Of a stretch of 16,573 bases of DNA, positions 1 to 5,657 are shown one piece after another. Under the pieces are notes generated by a model that was not told the origin of the DNA, did no database searches, and saw only the letters and a list, made by a program, of their open reading frames with translations. Position 1 is the stretch's first letter. The number at the start of each line of letters is the position of its first letter. Origin of the DNA: Albimonas sp051747505 (lineage in GTDB: Bacteria; Pseudomonadota; Alphaproteobacteria; Rhodobacterales; Rhodobacteraceae); contig JBNJGE010000061.1 in the NCBI GenBank assembly GCA_051747505.1, forward strand, positions 1 to 16,573, written 5' to 3'. The position numbers and the translations under genes were made by a program.

Positions 1-611
1 GGCATGACCTCGATGAAGGTGATGTCCATGCCCCGGCCATGCGCCCAGCGGACCATGTCGTGGATCTCGTCGTCGTTGACGCCCTTCAGCGCCACGGCGT
101 TGATCTTGACCTTCAGCCCCGCCTCCTGCGCGGCGTCCAGCCCGTCGAGCACCTGGGCGAAGCGGCCCCAGCGGGTGATCTCGACGAATTTCTTCTCGTC
201 CAGCGTGTCCAGCGAGACGTTCACGCGCCGCACGCCGGCCTCGTAGAGCGGCCTGGCGAAGCGGCGCAGCTGGGAGGCGTTGGTGGTCAGCGTCACCTCG
301 TCCAGCCGGCCGGCCTCCAGGTGCCGGCCCATCGCCTCGAAGAACTGCATGATGTTGCGCCGCACCAGCGGCTCGCCGCCGGTGATGCGCAGCTTGCGCA
401 CGCCCAGATCGACGAAGGCGGAGCACAGGCGGTCCAGCTCCTCCAGCGTCAGCAGCTCCTTCTTGGGCAGGAACTGCATGGTCTCCGACATGCAGTAGAC
501 GCAGCGGAAGTCGCAGCGGTCGGTGACCGAGACGCGCAGATAGGAGATCGCCCGCTGGAAGGGGTCGATCAGCGGCGCCTCGGAGGGCTGGACGGCGGTC
601 GGCTCGGTCAT
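1..611 (-). CDS. moaA: GTP 3',8-cyclase MoaA, C-terminal part missing (window edge)
   Basis: Radical SAM enzyme that converts GTP to 3',8-cyclo-GTP, the first step of molybdenum cofactor synthesis, in the cytoplasm. The 203 visible residues show the N-terminal radical SAM cluster motif CDFRCVYC (Cys33, Cys37, Cys40), then the SAM-contacting segment RITGGEPL and a typical SLDTL strand. The C-terminal half, which would carry the second [4Fe-4S] cluster and the GG tail, lies beyond base 1. The start is ATG at 611-609, preceded by AGGGAG with about 5 nt spacing. The next gene upstream on this strand is LOG, 156 bases away across a strong inverted repeat, so a separate transcript is likely. Family assignment is secure; nothing looks odd in the visible part. 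Confidence 0.95.
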   Translation of the reverse strand, partial: MTEPTAVQPSEAPLIDPFQRAISYLRVSVTDRCDFRCVYCMSETMQFLPKKELLTLEELDRLCSAFVDLGVRKLRITGGEPLVRRNIMQFFEAMGRHLEAGRLDEVTLTTNASQLRRFARPLYEAGVRRVNVSLDTLDEKKFVEITRWGRFAQVLDGLDAAQEAGLKVKINAVALKGVNDDEIHDMVRWAHGRGMDITFIEVM

Positions 612-616
612 GGTGT

Positions 617-622
617 CTCCCT
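617..622 (-). promoter_or_regulatory. Ribosome binding site of moaA
   Basis: AGGGAG on the minus strand, about 5 nt before the ATG at 611. It fixes the moaA start. Confidence 0.6.
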
Positions 623-656
623 GCGCGCGATGGCGTTGCGCGACGGTTCTACGCCA

Positions 657-685
657 GACCTAATGCCGCCGCGGGCGGGGAGCAA
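657..685 (-). promoter_or_regulatory. Possible sigma70 promoter of moaA
   Basis: On the minus strand TTGCTC (685-680) is separated by 17 nt from TAGGTC (662-657). Only the TTG core and TA match consensus well. The position would give a leader of about 40 nt before the moaA ATG. Weak call, based only on spacing and partial matches. Confidence 0.25.
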
Positions 686-707
686 TGGAGCCCGCCCGGG
701 TTTTCGA

Positions 708-762
708 GCGCCCCCGCGGCCGGACGCGGGCGGGCGGGCGGGGCGTCCGGCCGCGGGGGCGC
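708..762. repeat. Perfect 19-bp inverted repeat with a G-quadruplex-type loop
   Basis: Arms 708-726 and 744-762 are exact reverse complements (19 bp, G/C-rich). They enclose a 17-nt loop whose plus strand contains GGGCGGGCGGGCGGGG at 728-743, a textbook G3N1 quadruplex motif. The element starts 5 nt after the stop codon of the minus-strand LOG gene and so may end its transcript or protect its 3' end. There is no U-tract on the minus strand after it, so it is not a canonical intrinsic terminator. Confidence 0.8.
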
Positions 763-767
763 GGGGG

Positions 768-1661
768 TCACTCCCAGCGCGCGGCCCGGTCGTCGCGCGC
801 CTTCTCGCGGGCCGACTCGGCGGCCTCCGCCTCGGCCTCCGCCTGCGCCACGGGGCGGCGCATATGCTCCCAGGCCTCCTCTGCGCTGTCCACGAAGTGG
901 AACAGCTCCAGGTCCTGCTCGCCGATGGTGCCCGAGGCCGCGAGCGCGTCGAAATCGATGATCGAGCGCCAGAACGCCTCGCCGAACAGCAGCACCGGCA
1001 CCGGCTGCATGCGGTTGGTCTGGATCAGCGTGAGCGACTCGAACAGCTCGTCCAGCGTGCCGAAGCCGCCGGGAAAGACCGCGATCGCCTCCGCGCGCAT
1101 CAGGAAATGCATCTTGCGGATGGCGAAGTAGTGGAAGTTGAAGCTGAGATCGGGCGTGACGAACTCGTTGGGCGCGTTCTCGAAGGGCAGGACGATGCCC
1201 AGCCCGATGGACCGGCCCCCGGCCTCGTGCGCGCCGCGGTTGCCCGCCTCCATCACGCCGGGGCCGCCGCCGGTGACGACGACGTGGCGGCGCCCCTCGC
1301 TCTCCAGCGAGGCCTCGGTGCACAGGCGGGCGAAGCGGCGGGCCTCCTCGTAGTAGCGCGAGAGCTTTCCCAGCATCTCGGTGCGCGCGCGGTCGGCATG
1401 CTGGGGCGCGGGGATGCGGGCGCCGCCGAAGAAGACCACGGTGCTCTCGATGCCCGCCTCGGTCATCAGCATCTCGGTCTTGAGCAGCTCGAGCTGCAGG
1501 CGCATGGGGCGCAGCTCCTCGCGCTTGAGGAAGTCGAGATCGCGGAAGGAGAGCTTGTAGGCGGGCGAGGCGCTCTGCGGCGTCAGCGGCTGGCGCTCGG
1601 CCGAATCGATGTCCTGCTCGACGGAGCGGAAGACGGAGTGGCGATCTTCTTTGCGGCTCAT
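768..1661 (-). CDS. Long-form LOG-family nucleotide 5'-monophosphate phosphoribohydrolase
   Basis: Cytoplasmic Rossmann-fold protein of the LOG / lysine-decarboxylase-like family. Members split the N-glycosidic bond of nucleoside 5'-monophosphates, either to release active cytokinins or, as in E. coli PpnN, in purine nucleotide turnover. The 297 residues are longer than plant-type LOG (about 200). There is a charged N-terminal part of about 70 residues, then the core with GGGPGVMEA (131-139) and PGGFGTLDE (197-205), then an A/E/R-rich helical tail from about 270. The catalytic Arg/Glu motif is usually written PGGxGTxxE; here x is Phe, not the Arg of many cytokinin LOGs, so the substrate is uncertain. 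The start ATG at 1661 has only a distant AGGAG (about 14 nt). The gene is divergent from dapD, with about 170 bases between the two starts. Confidence 0.88.
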   Translation of the reverse strand: MSRKEDRHSVFRSVEQDIDSAERQPLTPQSASPAYKLSFRDLDFLKREELRPMRLQLELLKTEMLMTEAGIESTVVFFGGARIPAPQHADRARTEMLGKLSRYYEEARRFARLCTEASLESEGRRHVVVTGGGPGVMEAGNRGAHEAGGRSIGLGIVLPFENAPNEFVTPDLSFNFHYFAIRKMHFLMRAEAIAVFPGGFGTLDELFESLTLIQTNRMQPVPVLLFGEAFWRSIIDFDALAASGTIGEQDLELFHFVDSAEEAWEHMRRPVAQAEAEAEAAESAREKARDDRAARWE

Positions 1662-1720
1662 GGGACCAGGCGCGGCTCCTCTCGGGCCGGGATCAGTGGG
1701 GGAACGGGCCGGGGGCGCGA

Positions 1721-1749
1721 TTGCGCGCGCGCCCGCCCGCCTCTATAGC
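1721..1749 (+). promoter_or_regulatory. Predicted sigma70 promoter of dapD
   Basis: TTGCGC (1721-1726) and TATAGC (1744-1749) are separated by exactly 17 nt. The -10 element has C instead of T at its last position (-7), the configuration reported as common in Rhodobacter sphaeroides and compensated by CarD. Transcription would start near 1756, giving a leader of about 75 nt. A perfect 12-bp palindrome, CGGCTCGAGCCG (1753-1764), sits on the predicted start point and could be an operator or a 5' hairpin. Confidence 0.5.
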
Positions 1750-1816
1750 CTGCGGCTCGAGCCGAGGCGATGGGGCCGCGCGTCCCCGCCGCCGCGAAAA
1801 CACGACCGCCCCCGCA

Positions 1817-1822
1817 GGGAGA
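1817..1822 (+). promoter_or_regulatory. Ribosome binding site choosing the dapD start
   Basis: GGGAGA lies 7 nt before the ATG at 1830. This favours that start over the upstream in-frame ATG at 1770, whose 20-residue extension is P/A/R-rich and unlike DapD. Confidence 0.6.
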
Positions 1823-1829
1823 CGCCCCC

Positions 1830-2684
1830 ATGTCCGAGCACGAGCACGCCGCCCTGGAAGCCGCCATCGAGAGCGCCTGGGAGGCGCGAGACGGCATCAG
1901 CTCCGCCACCGGGGGCGAGACCCGCGAGGCGGTGGAGGCCGCGCTGGGCCTGCTGGATTCTGGCCGCGCCCGGGTCGCCGAGCGGGGCGCGGACGGCCAG
2001 TGGCGCGTCAACCAGTGGCTCAAGAAGGCGGTGCTGCTGTCCTTCCGGCTGGAGGACATGCGCCCGATCCCCGGCGGGCCGGGGGCGAGCAGCTGGTGGG
2101 ACAAGGTGCCCAGCAAGTGGGACGGCTGGGGCCACGAGGAGTGGCGCGCGGCCGGCTTCCGGGCGGTGCCCAACTGCGTGGCGCGCCGCTCGGCCTATAT
2201 CGCGCCCGGCGTGGTGCTGATGCCCTCCTTCGTGAACCTGGGGGCCTACGTGGACGAGGGGACGATGGTGGACACCTGGGCCACCGTCGGCTCCTGCGCG
2301 CAGATCGGCAGGGGGGTGCACCTGTCGGGCGGGGTCGGCATCGGCGGCGTGCTGGAGCCGATGCAGGCGAACCCGACGATCATCGAGGACGGCTGCTTCA
2401 TCGGCGCGCGGTCCGAGGTCGTGGAGGGCGTGATCGTGCGCGAGGGCTCGGTGCTGGGCATGGGGGTGTATCTGGGGCAGTCCACGAAGATCGTGGACCG
2501 CACCACGGGCGAGGTCCTGCAGGGGGGGGTGCCGCCGTATTCGGTGGTCGTCTCGGGCTCCATGCCCGGAAAGGCGCTGCCCGACGGCTCCCCGGGCCCC
2601 AACCTCTATTGCGCGGTGATCGTCAAGCGCGTGGATGCGGGGACGCGGGAGAAGACCTCGATCAACGAGCTGCTGCGCGACTGA
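1830..2684 (+). CDS. dapD: 2,3,4,5-tetrahydropyridine-2,6-dicarboxylate N-succinyltransferase
   Basis: DapD transfers succinyl from succinyl-CoA to tetrahydrodipicolinate, the entry to the succinylase branch of diaminopimelate/lysine synthesis. The protein is a trimeric, cytoplasmic left-handed beta-helix enzyme. The 284 residues match the family (about 275). There is an N-terminal helical domain (1-110), then hexapeptide-repeat turns from about 115 to 240 including NLGAYVDEGTMVDTWATVGS (137-156), whose Asp142 lies in the conserved active-site stretch, and IIEDGCFIGARSEVVEG (184-200). A C-terminal strand region with NLYCAVIVKRVD closes the protein. The stop TGA overlaps the start of the next small gene (TGATG), so the two are translationally coupled, and dapE follows. 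The identification is firm. Confidence 0.97.
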   Translation: MSEHEHAALEAAIESAWEARDGISSATGGETREAVEAALGLLDSGRARVAERGADGQWRVNQWLKKAVLLSFRLEDMRPIPGGPGASSWWDKVPSKWDGWGHEEWRAAGFRAVPNCVARRSAYIAPGVVLMPSFVNLGAYVDEGTMVDTWATVGSCAQIGRGVHLSGGVGIGGVLEPMQANPTIIEDGCFIGARSEVVEGVIVREGSVLGMGVYLGQSTKIVDRTTGEVLQGGVPPYSVVVSGSMPGKALPDGSPGPNLYCAVIVKRVDAGTREKTSINELLRD

Positions 2685-3013
2685 TGGCGCGGGAGGGCCG
2701 CGAGCGGCGTCAGCAGGTCTATACGCTGCTGGTCGAGGTGGGCCGCGCCGCGGGCGACGGGCTGCCCGAGGGCGCCACGGGCGCGGCGCTGATGTGCTAT
2801 GCGGCCGGCATGGACGAAGCGGAGGCGGTGCGGGAGACCGTCGCCGTTCTGAAGACGGCGGAGATGAATCCGCTGGAGGTCACCGGCTGGGGCACGGCCG
2901 AGGAGCGCGAGGAGAAGGGCGAGGCGGTCGGGCCCGAGGACCGGGCGCTGATGGACCGGGCGCTGGAGGAGAACGCGGTGATCGTGGCACAGGTGCAGCC
3001 CTTCTACGACTGA
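2684..3013 (+). CDS. Small protein of unknown function between dapD and dapE
   Basis: A 109-residue soluble, mainly alpha-helical protein; I do not recognise a named domain. It begins with a basic stretch (MAREGRERRQQ). A hydrophobic helix pair follows, around TLLVEVG (14-20) and GAALMCYAAGMDEAEAVRET (33-52), then LKTAEMNPLEVTGWG (56-70), an acidic linker (71-88), and a C-terminal helix ending VAQVQPFYD. There is no signal peptide, membrane segment or metal-ligand cluster. Its ATG (2684-2686) overlaps the dapD stop in TGATG, so it depends on dapD translation. It sits directly before dapE, which suggests a role tied to diaminopimelate synthesis, but that is inference from position only. Codon use matches its neighbours. 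My recollection is that similar small genes occur at this place in other Rhodobacterales; this needs a homology search. Confidence 0.85.
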   Translation: MAREGRERRQQVYTLLVEVGRAAGDGLPEGATGAALMCYAAGMDEAEAVRETVAVLKTAEMNPLEVTGWGTAEEREEKGEAVGPEDRALMDRALEENAVIVAQVQPFYD

Positions 3014-3094
3014 AAGTAGGTGAAGAACGCCGCGCAAGATTTTGATATGGCGTCGTTTTAAATGGCTTGCGGCGTCGATTTCAGGAGGTCCGAC
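3014..3094 (+). promoter_or_regulatory. AT-rich structured leader before dapE
   Basis: This 81-base gap is far richer in A/T than the rest of the window (for example TTTTGATATGG and GTTTTAAATGG). The segment 3028-3038 (CGCCGCGCAAG) can pair with 3066-3074 (CTTGCGGCG) with a 2-nt bulge, around a 27-nt AT-rich loop. The heptamer GGCGTCG recurs at 3049-3055 and 3071-3077, 22 bp apart, each copy followed by a T-rich tail. I find no well-spaced -35/-10 pair, so a promoter here is possible but unproven. Confidence 0.35.
3083..3088 (+). promoter_or_regulatory. Strong ribosome binding site choosing the dapE start
   Basis: A perfect AGGAGG lies 6 nt before the ATG at 3095. This decides against the in-frame ATG at 3062, which has no Shine-Dalgarno and would add 11 residues not seen in DapE. 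Confidence 0.85.
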
Positions 3095-4237
3095 ATGTCC
3101 GAACCCGTCGATCCCGTGGAACTGACCGCGGAGCTGGTCCGCTGCCCCTCGGTCACGCCCGAGGAGGGCGGGGCGCTGAGCCTGCTGGAGGCGCGGCTGC
3201 TCGCCGCCGGGTTCCGCTGCGAGCGGGTGGACCGGGGCGGGGTGAGCAACCTCTACGCCCGCTTCGGGGAGCAGGGGCCGGTCTTCGGCTTCAACGGGCA
3301 TACGGATGTGGTTCCGGTTGGCGACGCAAGCGCTTGGACTCGCGACCCTTTCTCGGGAGAGATCGCCGAGGGGCGGGTCTGGGGGCGCGGGGCCTGCGAC
3401 ATGAAGTCGGGCGTGGCGGCCTTCGCGGCGGCGGCGATGGACATGGCCGCGCAGGGCGTGCGCGGGTCGATCGCGCTGCTGATCACCGGCGACGAGGAGG
3501 GCGACGCGGAGGACGGGACGCGGGCGCTGCTGGACTGGATGGCCGAGCGGGACGAGCGGCTGGATCACTGCCTGGTGGGGGAGCCGACCTCCCGGGAGCG
3601 GTTCGGGGACATGGTGAAGATCGGAAGAAGGGGTTCTCTGAACGCCGTGATCCGGGCCGAGGGGCGGCAGGGGCACACAGCTTATCCTCACAAGGCCTTG
3701 AATCCGCTGCCGGTTCTCAGCCGGCTCTGCGCGGGGCTGGCGGAGGCGGAGCTCGATGCGGGGACGGCCCATTTCCAGCCCTCGACGCTGGCGCTGACCT
3801 CGATCGACACGGGGAATCCGGCCTCGAACGTCATCCCGTCGAAGGCGGAGGCGCGGCTGAATATCCGTTTCAACGACGCGCATTCGGGGGCGTCCTTGAC
3901 GGAGTGGCTGAAGGCGGAAGCGCGCAAGGCCGAGGCGAAGAGCGGAGTGCGGCTGGCGGTCTCGACGCGGGTGAGCGGAGAGAGTTTCGCAACGCCGCCC
4001 GGCAAGCTTTCGGAATTGCTGGAAAAATCCATTGAGGCGGAGGCGGGGTTGCGGCCGGAGCTGTCTACCTCGGGCGGGACCTCGGACGCGCGGTTCATCA
4101 AGGATCACTGTCCCGTGGCGGAGTTCGGGCTGACGGGGACGACGATGCACCAGACGGACGAATGGGCGGATGTGGAGGAGATCCGCAGGCTCAAGGCGGT
4201 CTATCTGCGGGTGCTGAAGGGGTATTTCGAGGGGTGA
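3095..4237 (+). CDS. dapE: Succinyl-diaminopimelate desuccinylase
   Basis: DapE is a dinuclear zinc M20 hydrolase that removes succinate from N-succinyl-LL-diaminopimelate, two steps after DapD. It is cytoplasmic and dimeric. The 380 residues match the family length. Metal and catalytic residues are all visible: GHTD (His69, Asp71), GACDMKSG (Asp102), TGDEEGD (Glu134 as general base, Glu135), VGEPTS (Glu163) and TTMHQTDE (His352). The dimerisation domain runs from about 178 to 290 and begins GRRGSLNAVIRAEGRQGHTAYP. The gene follows dapD and the small unknown in one direction but has its own leader and a perfect Shine-Dalgarno, so it may be expressed partly independently. Its codon use is patchily more A/T tolerant than its neighbours, for example near 3300-3350 and 3625-3720. 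Confidence 0.97.
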   Translation: MSEPVDPVELTAELVRCPSVTPEEGGALSLLEARLLAAGFRCERVDRGGVSNLYARFGEQGPVFGFNGHTDVVPVGDASAWTRDPFSGEIAEGRVWGRGACDMKSGVAAFAAAAMDMAAQGVRGSIALLITGDEEGDAEDGTRALLDWMAERDERLDHCLVGEPTSRERFGDMVKIGRRGSLNAVIRAEGRQGHTAYPHKALNPLPVLSRLCAGLAEAELDAGTAHFQPSTLALTSIDTGNPASNVIPSKAEARLNIRFNDAHSGASLTEWLKAEARKAEAKSGVRLAVSTRVSGESFATPPGKLSELLEKSIEAEAGLRPELSTSGGTSDARFIKDHCPVAEFGLTGTTMHQTDEWADVEEIRRLKAVYLRVLKGYFEG

Positions 4238-4257
4238 GGGGGCGGCTGCAAAAGCTG

Positions 4258-4301
4258 TGCACGACCCATGCACGACGTATGCACAAGCCGTATGAACAAG
4301 G
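4258..4301. repeat. Helically phased short repeats downstream of dapE
   Basis: TGCAC occurs at 4258, 4269 and 4280, exactly 11 bp apart. The first two units read TGCACGAC and the third TGCACAAG. The last unit is also part of a 13-bp imperfect pair, CGTATGCACAAGC (4276-4288) and CGTATGAACAAGG (4289-4301), with 11 of 13 matches. GTATGCACA differs from the DnaA-box consensus TTATNCACA at one position. The stretch lies between converging genes, where ordinary operators are not expected. Confidence 0.6.
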
Positions 4302-4311
4302 ATTGCGAAAA

Positions 4312-4324
4312 GGTTGACGCAACC
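4312..4324. repeat. Small palindrome GGTTG-ACG-CAACC
   Basis: Exact 5-bp inverted repeat with a 3-nt centre, just after the phased repeats and before the carD terminator. It may be a protein-binding site or a small hairpin near the dapE 3' end. Confidence 0.4.
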
Positions 4325-4342
4325 CTCCGGCGGGCGCGCATG

Positions 4343-4374
4343 AAAAGACCCCCGCGCCGGGGGGCGCGGGGGTC
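4343..4374 (-). terminator. Rho-independent terminator of carD (may also act on dapE)
   Basis: A perfect 12-bp G/C stem (4347-4358 with 4363-4374) with a 4-base loop. On the minus strand it is followed directly by a short U-run (TTTT, 4346-4343). It lies about 30 bases past the carD stop. Read on the plus strand the hairpin also stands after dapE, but without a U-run. Confidence 0.8.
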
Positions 4375-4404
4375 CTTGCGAGGGGTTCGCGATGGGGCGC
4401 CGTG

Positions 4405-4923
4405 TCAGGCGGCGGCGCGGCCCACCAGCACCTCGTCCACGCGCCTGGCGGCGTCGCCTTCGTCGATCTTCTCGACGGCGGCGAGTTCGCGCGTCAGGCG
4501 CTCCAGCGCGGCCTCGTAGAGCTGGCGCTCGGAATAGGACTGGTCGGGCTGGTCCTCGGCCCGGTGCAGGTCGCGCACGACCTCGGCGATGGAGATGAGA
4601 TCGCCGGAGTTGATCTTCTGCTCATACTCCTGGGCGCGGCGGGACCACATGGCGCGTTTCACCTTGGCCCGGCCCTTGAGGGTCTTGAGCGCCTGGTCGA
4701 CGATGTCGGGCGAGGAGAGCGAGCGCATGCCCACTGCGGAGGCCTTGGCGGTCGGCACCCGCAGGGTCATCTTGTCCTTTTCGAAGGAGATGACGAAAAG
4801 CTCGAGCCTGGCGCCCGCCACCTCCTGCTCTTCGATCCGCACGATCCGGCCCACGCCGTGCGCGGGGTAGACGACGTAGTCGTTGGGCCGGAACTCCGAT
4901 TTCTTCGCGCCGGATTTGGTCAT
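4405..4923 (-). CDS. carD: CarD/CdnL family RNA polymerase-binding transcription factor
   Basis: CarD binds the RNA polymerase beta subunit and stabilises the open complex at many sigma70 promoters; in Rhodobacter it activates promoters lacking T at -7. The 172 residues fit the alphaproteobacterial form. The N-terminal RNA polymerase interaction domain is about 10-70 (NDYVVYPAHGVGRIVRIEEQ, then a beta-rich part ending KMTLRVPTAKA). The C-terminal helical DNA-binding domain is about 72-165 and includes the conserved Trp93 in KRAMWSRRAQEYEQKI. I chose the ATG at 4923 because homologs begin shortly before FRPNDYVVYP; an in-frame ATG at 4971 would add 16 unlike residues. AAGGA precedes the start, rather far (about 12 nt). 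The gene is the last of the minus-strand group after fdxA, has its own promoter candidate at 5101-5129, and ends in a clear terminator. Confidence 0.95.
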   Translation of the reverse strand: MTKSGAKKSEFRPNDYVVYPAHGVGRIVRIEEQEVAGARLELFVISFEKDKMTLRVPTAKASAVGMRSLSSPDIVDQALKTLKGRAKVKRAMWSRRAQEYEQKINSGDLISIAEVVRDLHRAEDQPDQSYSERQLYEAALERLTRELAAVEKIDEGDAARRVDEVLVGRAAA

Positions 4924-4987
4924 CAGCTGCCGAGGTCCTTCTTGTGTCCGGGGGCGACGCGTGCCATGCACCCGACCAGAGGGCCGC

Positions 4988-5008
4988 TCCGCTCGAGGGG
5001 CAAGCGGA
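4988..5008 (-). other. Hairpin in the carD 5' leader
   Basis: TCCGCT (4988-4993) and AGCGGA (5003-5008) form a 6-bp stem with a 9-nt loop. It lies about midway in the predicted 170-nt leader between the promoter candidate and the carD ATG. Its function is unknown. Confidence 0.3.
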
Positions 5009-5100
5009 GATGGGAAGGCCCAAGGACGGGTAGGCGGAAGCTGAGCTGCTCACGGCCCGGAGGCCGGCACGCGCGGGTGTCCCGTATTCATTGTGTCATA

Positions 5101-5129
5101 AATATAGCATGCGCGCCCTCCGATTCCCA
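5101..5129 (-). promoter_or_regulatory. Predicted sigma70 promoter of carD
   Basis: On the minus strand TGGGAA (5129-5124) is 17 nt from TATATT (5106-5101). The -10 matches consensus at 5 of 6 positions and includes T at -7; the -35 is poor (3 of 6). It lies in an AT-rich patch that stands out locally. In R. sphaeroides the carD promoter is reported to carry -7T and to be repressed by CarD itself, which this fits. The leader would be about 170 nt. Confidence 0.5.
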
Positions 5130-5199
5130 GAGGGCGCTCCGGCTGAATCCGCGCAGGGTGCAACGGTCAGGATTTAGCGGAGGTTAACGCGGGGGCCGC

Positions 5200-5538
5200 T
5201 CAGTCGCCTTCGCCGGGCGCCTCGGAGAAGTACTTCTCCAGCTTGCCCTCCTCCCCGTCGTATTTCTCCGCATCCTCGGGCGGGTCCCGGCGGGTGGTGA
5301 TGTTCGGCCAGGCGTCGGAGTATTTCCGGTTGAACTCGACCCACTGCTCCATGCCGGGCTCGGTGTCCGGCTTGATGGCCTCGGCCGGGCATTCGGGCTC
5401 GCAGACGCCGCAATCGATGCACTCGTCGGGATGGATGGCGAGCATGTTCTCGCCCTCGTAGAAGCAGTCCACGGGGCAGACCTCAACGCAGTCCGTGTAT
5501 TTGCAGCGGATGCAGTTGTCGATCACGACATAGGTCAT
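5200..5538 (-). CDS. fdxA: Seven-iron ferredoxin FdxA ([3Fe-4S][4Fe-4S])
   Basis: Small cytoplasmic electron carrier of the Azotobacter ferredoxin I type. In the 112 residues all cluster ligands are present. By comparison with that protein, Cys9, Cys17 and Cys50 should bind the [3Fe-4S] cluster, and Cys21, Cys40, Cys43 and Cys46 the [4Fe-4S] cluster. Cys12 and Cys25 are the usual extra cysteines. The N-terminus MTYVVIDNCIRCKYTDC and the C-terminal extension with WPNITTRRDPPEDAEKYDG are hallmarks of the family. The ATG at 5538 is preceded by AAAGGGA with about 7 nt spacing. It lies downstream of the S4 gene (119 bases, with a promoter candidate) and 277 bases before carD. Partner enzymes are not shown by the sequence. 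Confidence 0.97.
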   Translation of the reverse strand: MTYVVIDNCIRCKYTDCVEVCPVDCFYEGENMLAIHPDECIDCGVCEPECPAEAIKPDTEPGMEQWVEFNRKYSDAWPNITTRRDPPEDAEKYDGEEGKLEKYFSEAPGEGD

Positions 5539-5570
5539 CGGGGGGTCCCTTTCCGGCCTCTTGCGGTCGG

Positions 5571-5599
5571 GTTCTATGCGCGGGTCAGGGGGGCTGCAA
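5571..5599 (-). promoter_or_regulatory. Predicted sigma70 promoter of fdxA
   Basis: On the minus strand TTGCAG (5599-5594) is exactly 17 nt from TAGAAC (5576-5571). Transcription would start near 5564, about 26 nt before the ATG. The -10 has C at -7, so by analogy with R. sphaeroides it would be of the CarD-assisted class, in contrast to the neighbouring carD promoter. Confidence 0.45.
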
Positions 5600-5657
5600 G
5601 GCGCCCGGGGCGGAAATGTCGCGGCGCCGCACAAGAGGGCGCGCGCCGGTCGCACGG

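Noticed and set aside
39..1748. 569-codon plus-strand frame over moaA and LOG
   Set aside because: Antisense shadow; the minus strand shows MoaA cysteines and LOG motifs.
1770..1829. Upstream in-frame ATG for dapD
   Set aside because: The extension is unlike DapD and lacks a Shine-Dalgarno; GGGAGA fits the ATG at 1830.
3062..3094. Upstream in-frame ATG for dapE
   Set aside because: No Shine-Dalgarno, while a perfect AGGAGG stands 6 nt before the ATG at 3095.
2606..4273. 555-codon minus-strand frame opposite dapE and the small unknown gene
   Set aside because: Arg/Pro/His-rich shadow without motifs; DapE on the plus strand has every metal ligand.
4258..4301. Phased repeats as a CRISPR array or replication origin
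   Set aside because: Units are only 11-13 bp without spacers, and the gene neighbourhood and small size do not fit an origin; only the DnaA-box likeness is kept as a hypothesis.
4924..4971. Upstream in-frame ATG for carD
   Set aside because: Adds 16 Arg/Pro-rich residues not typical of CarD; kept only as a low-probability alternative.
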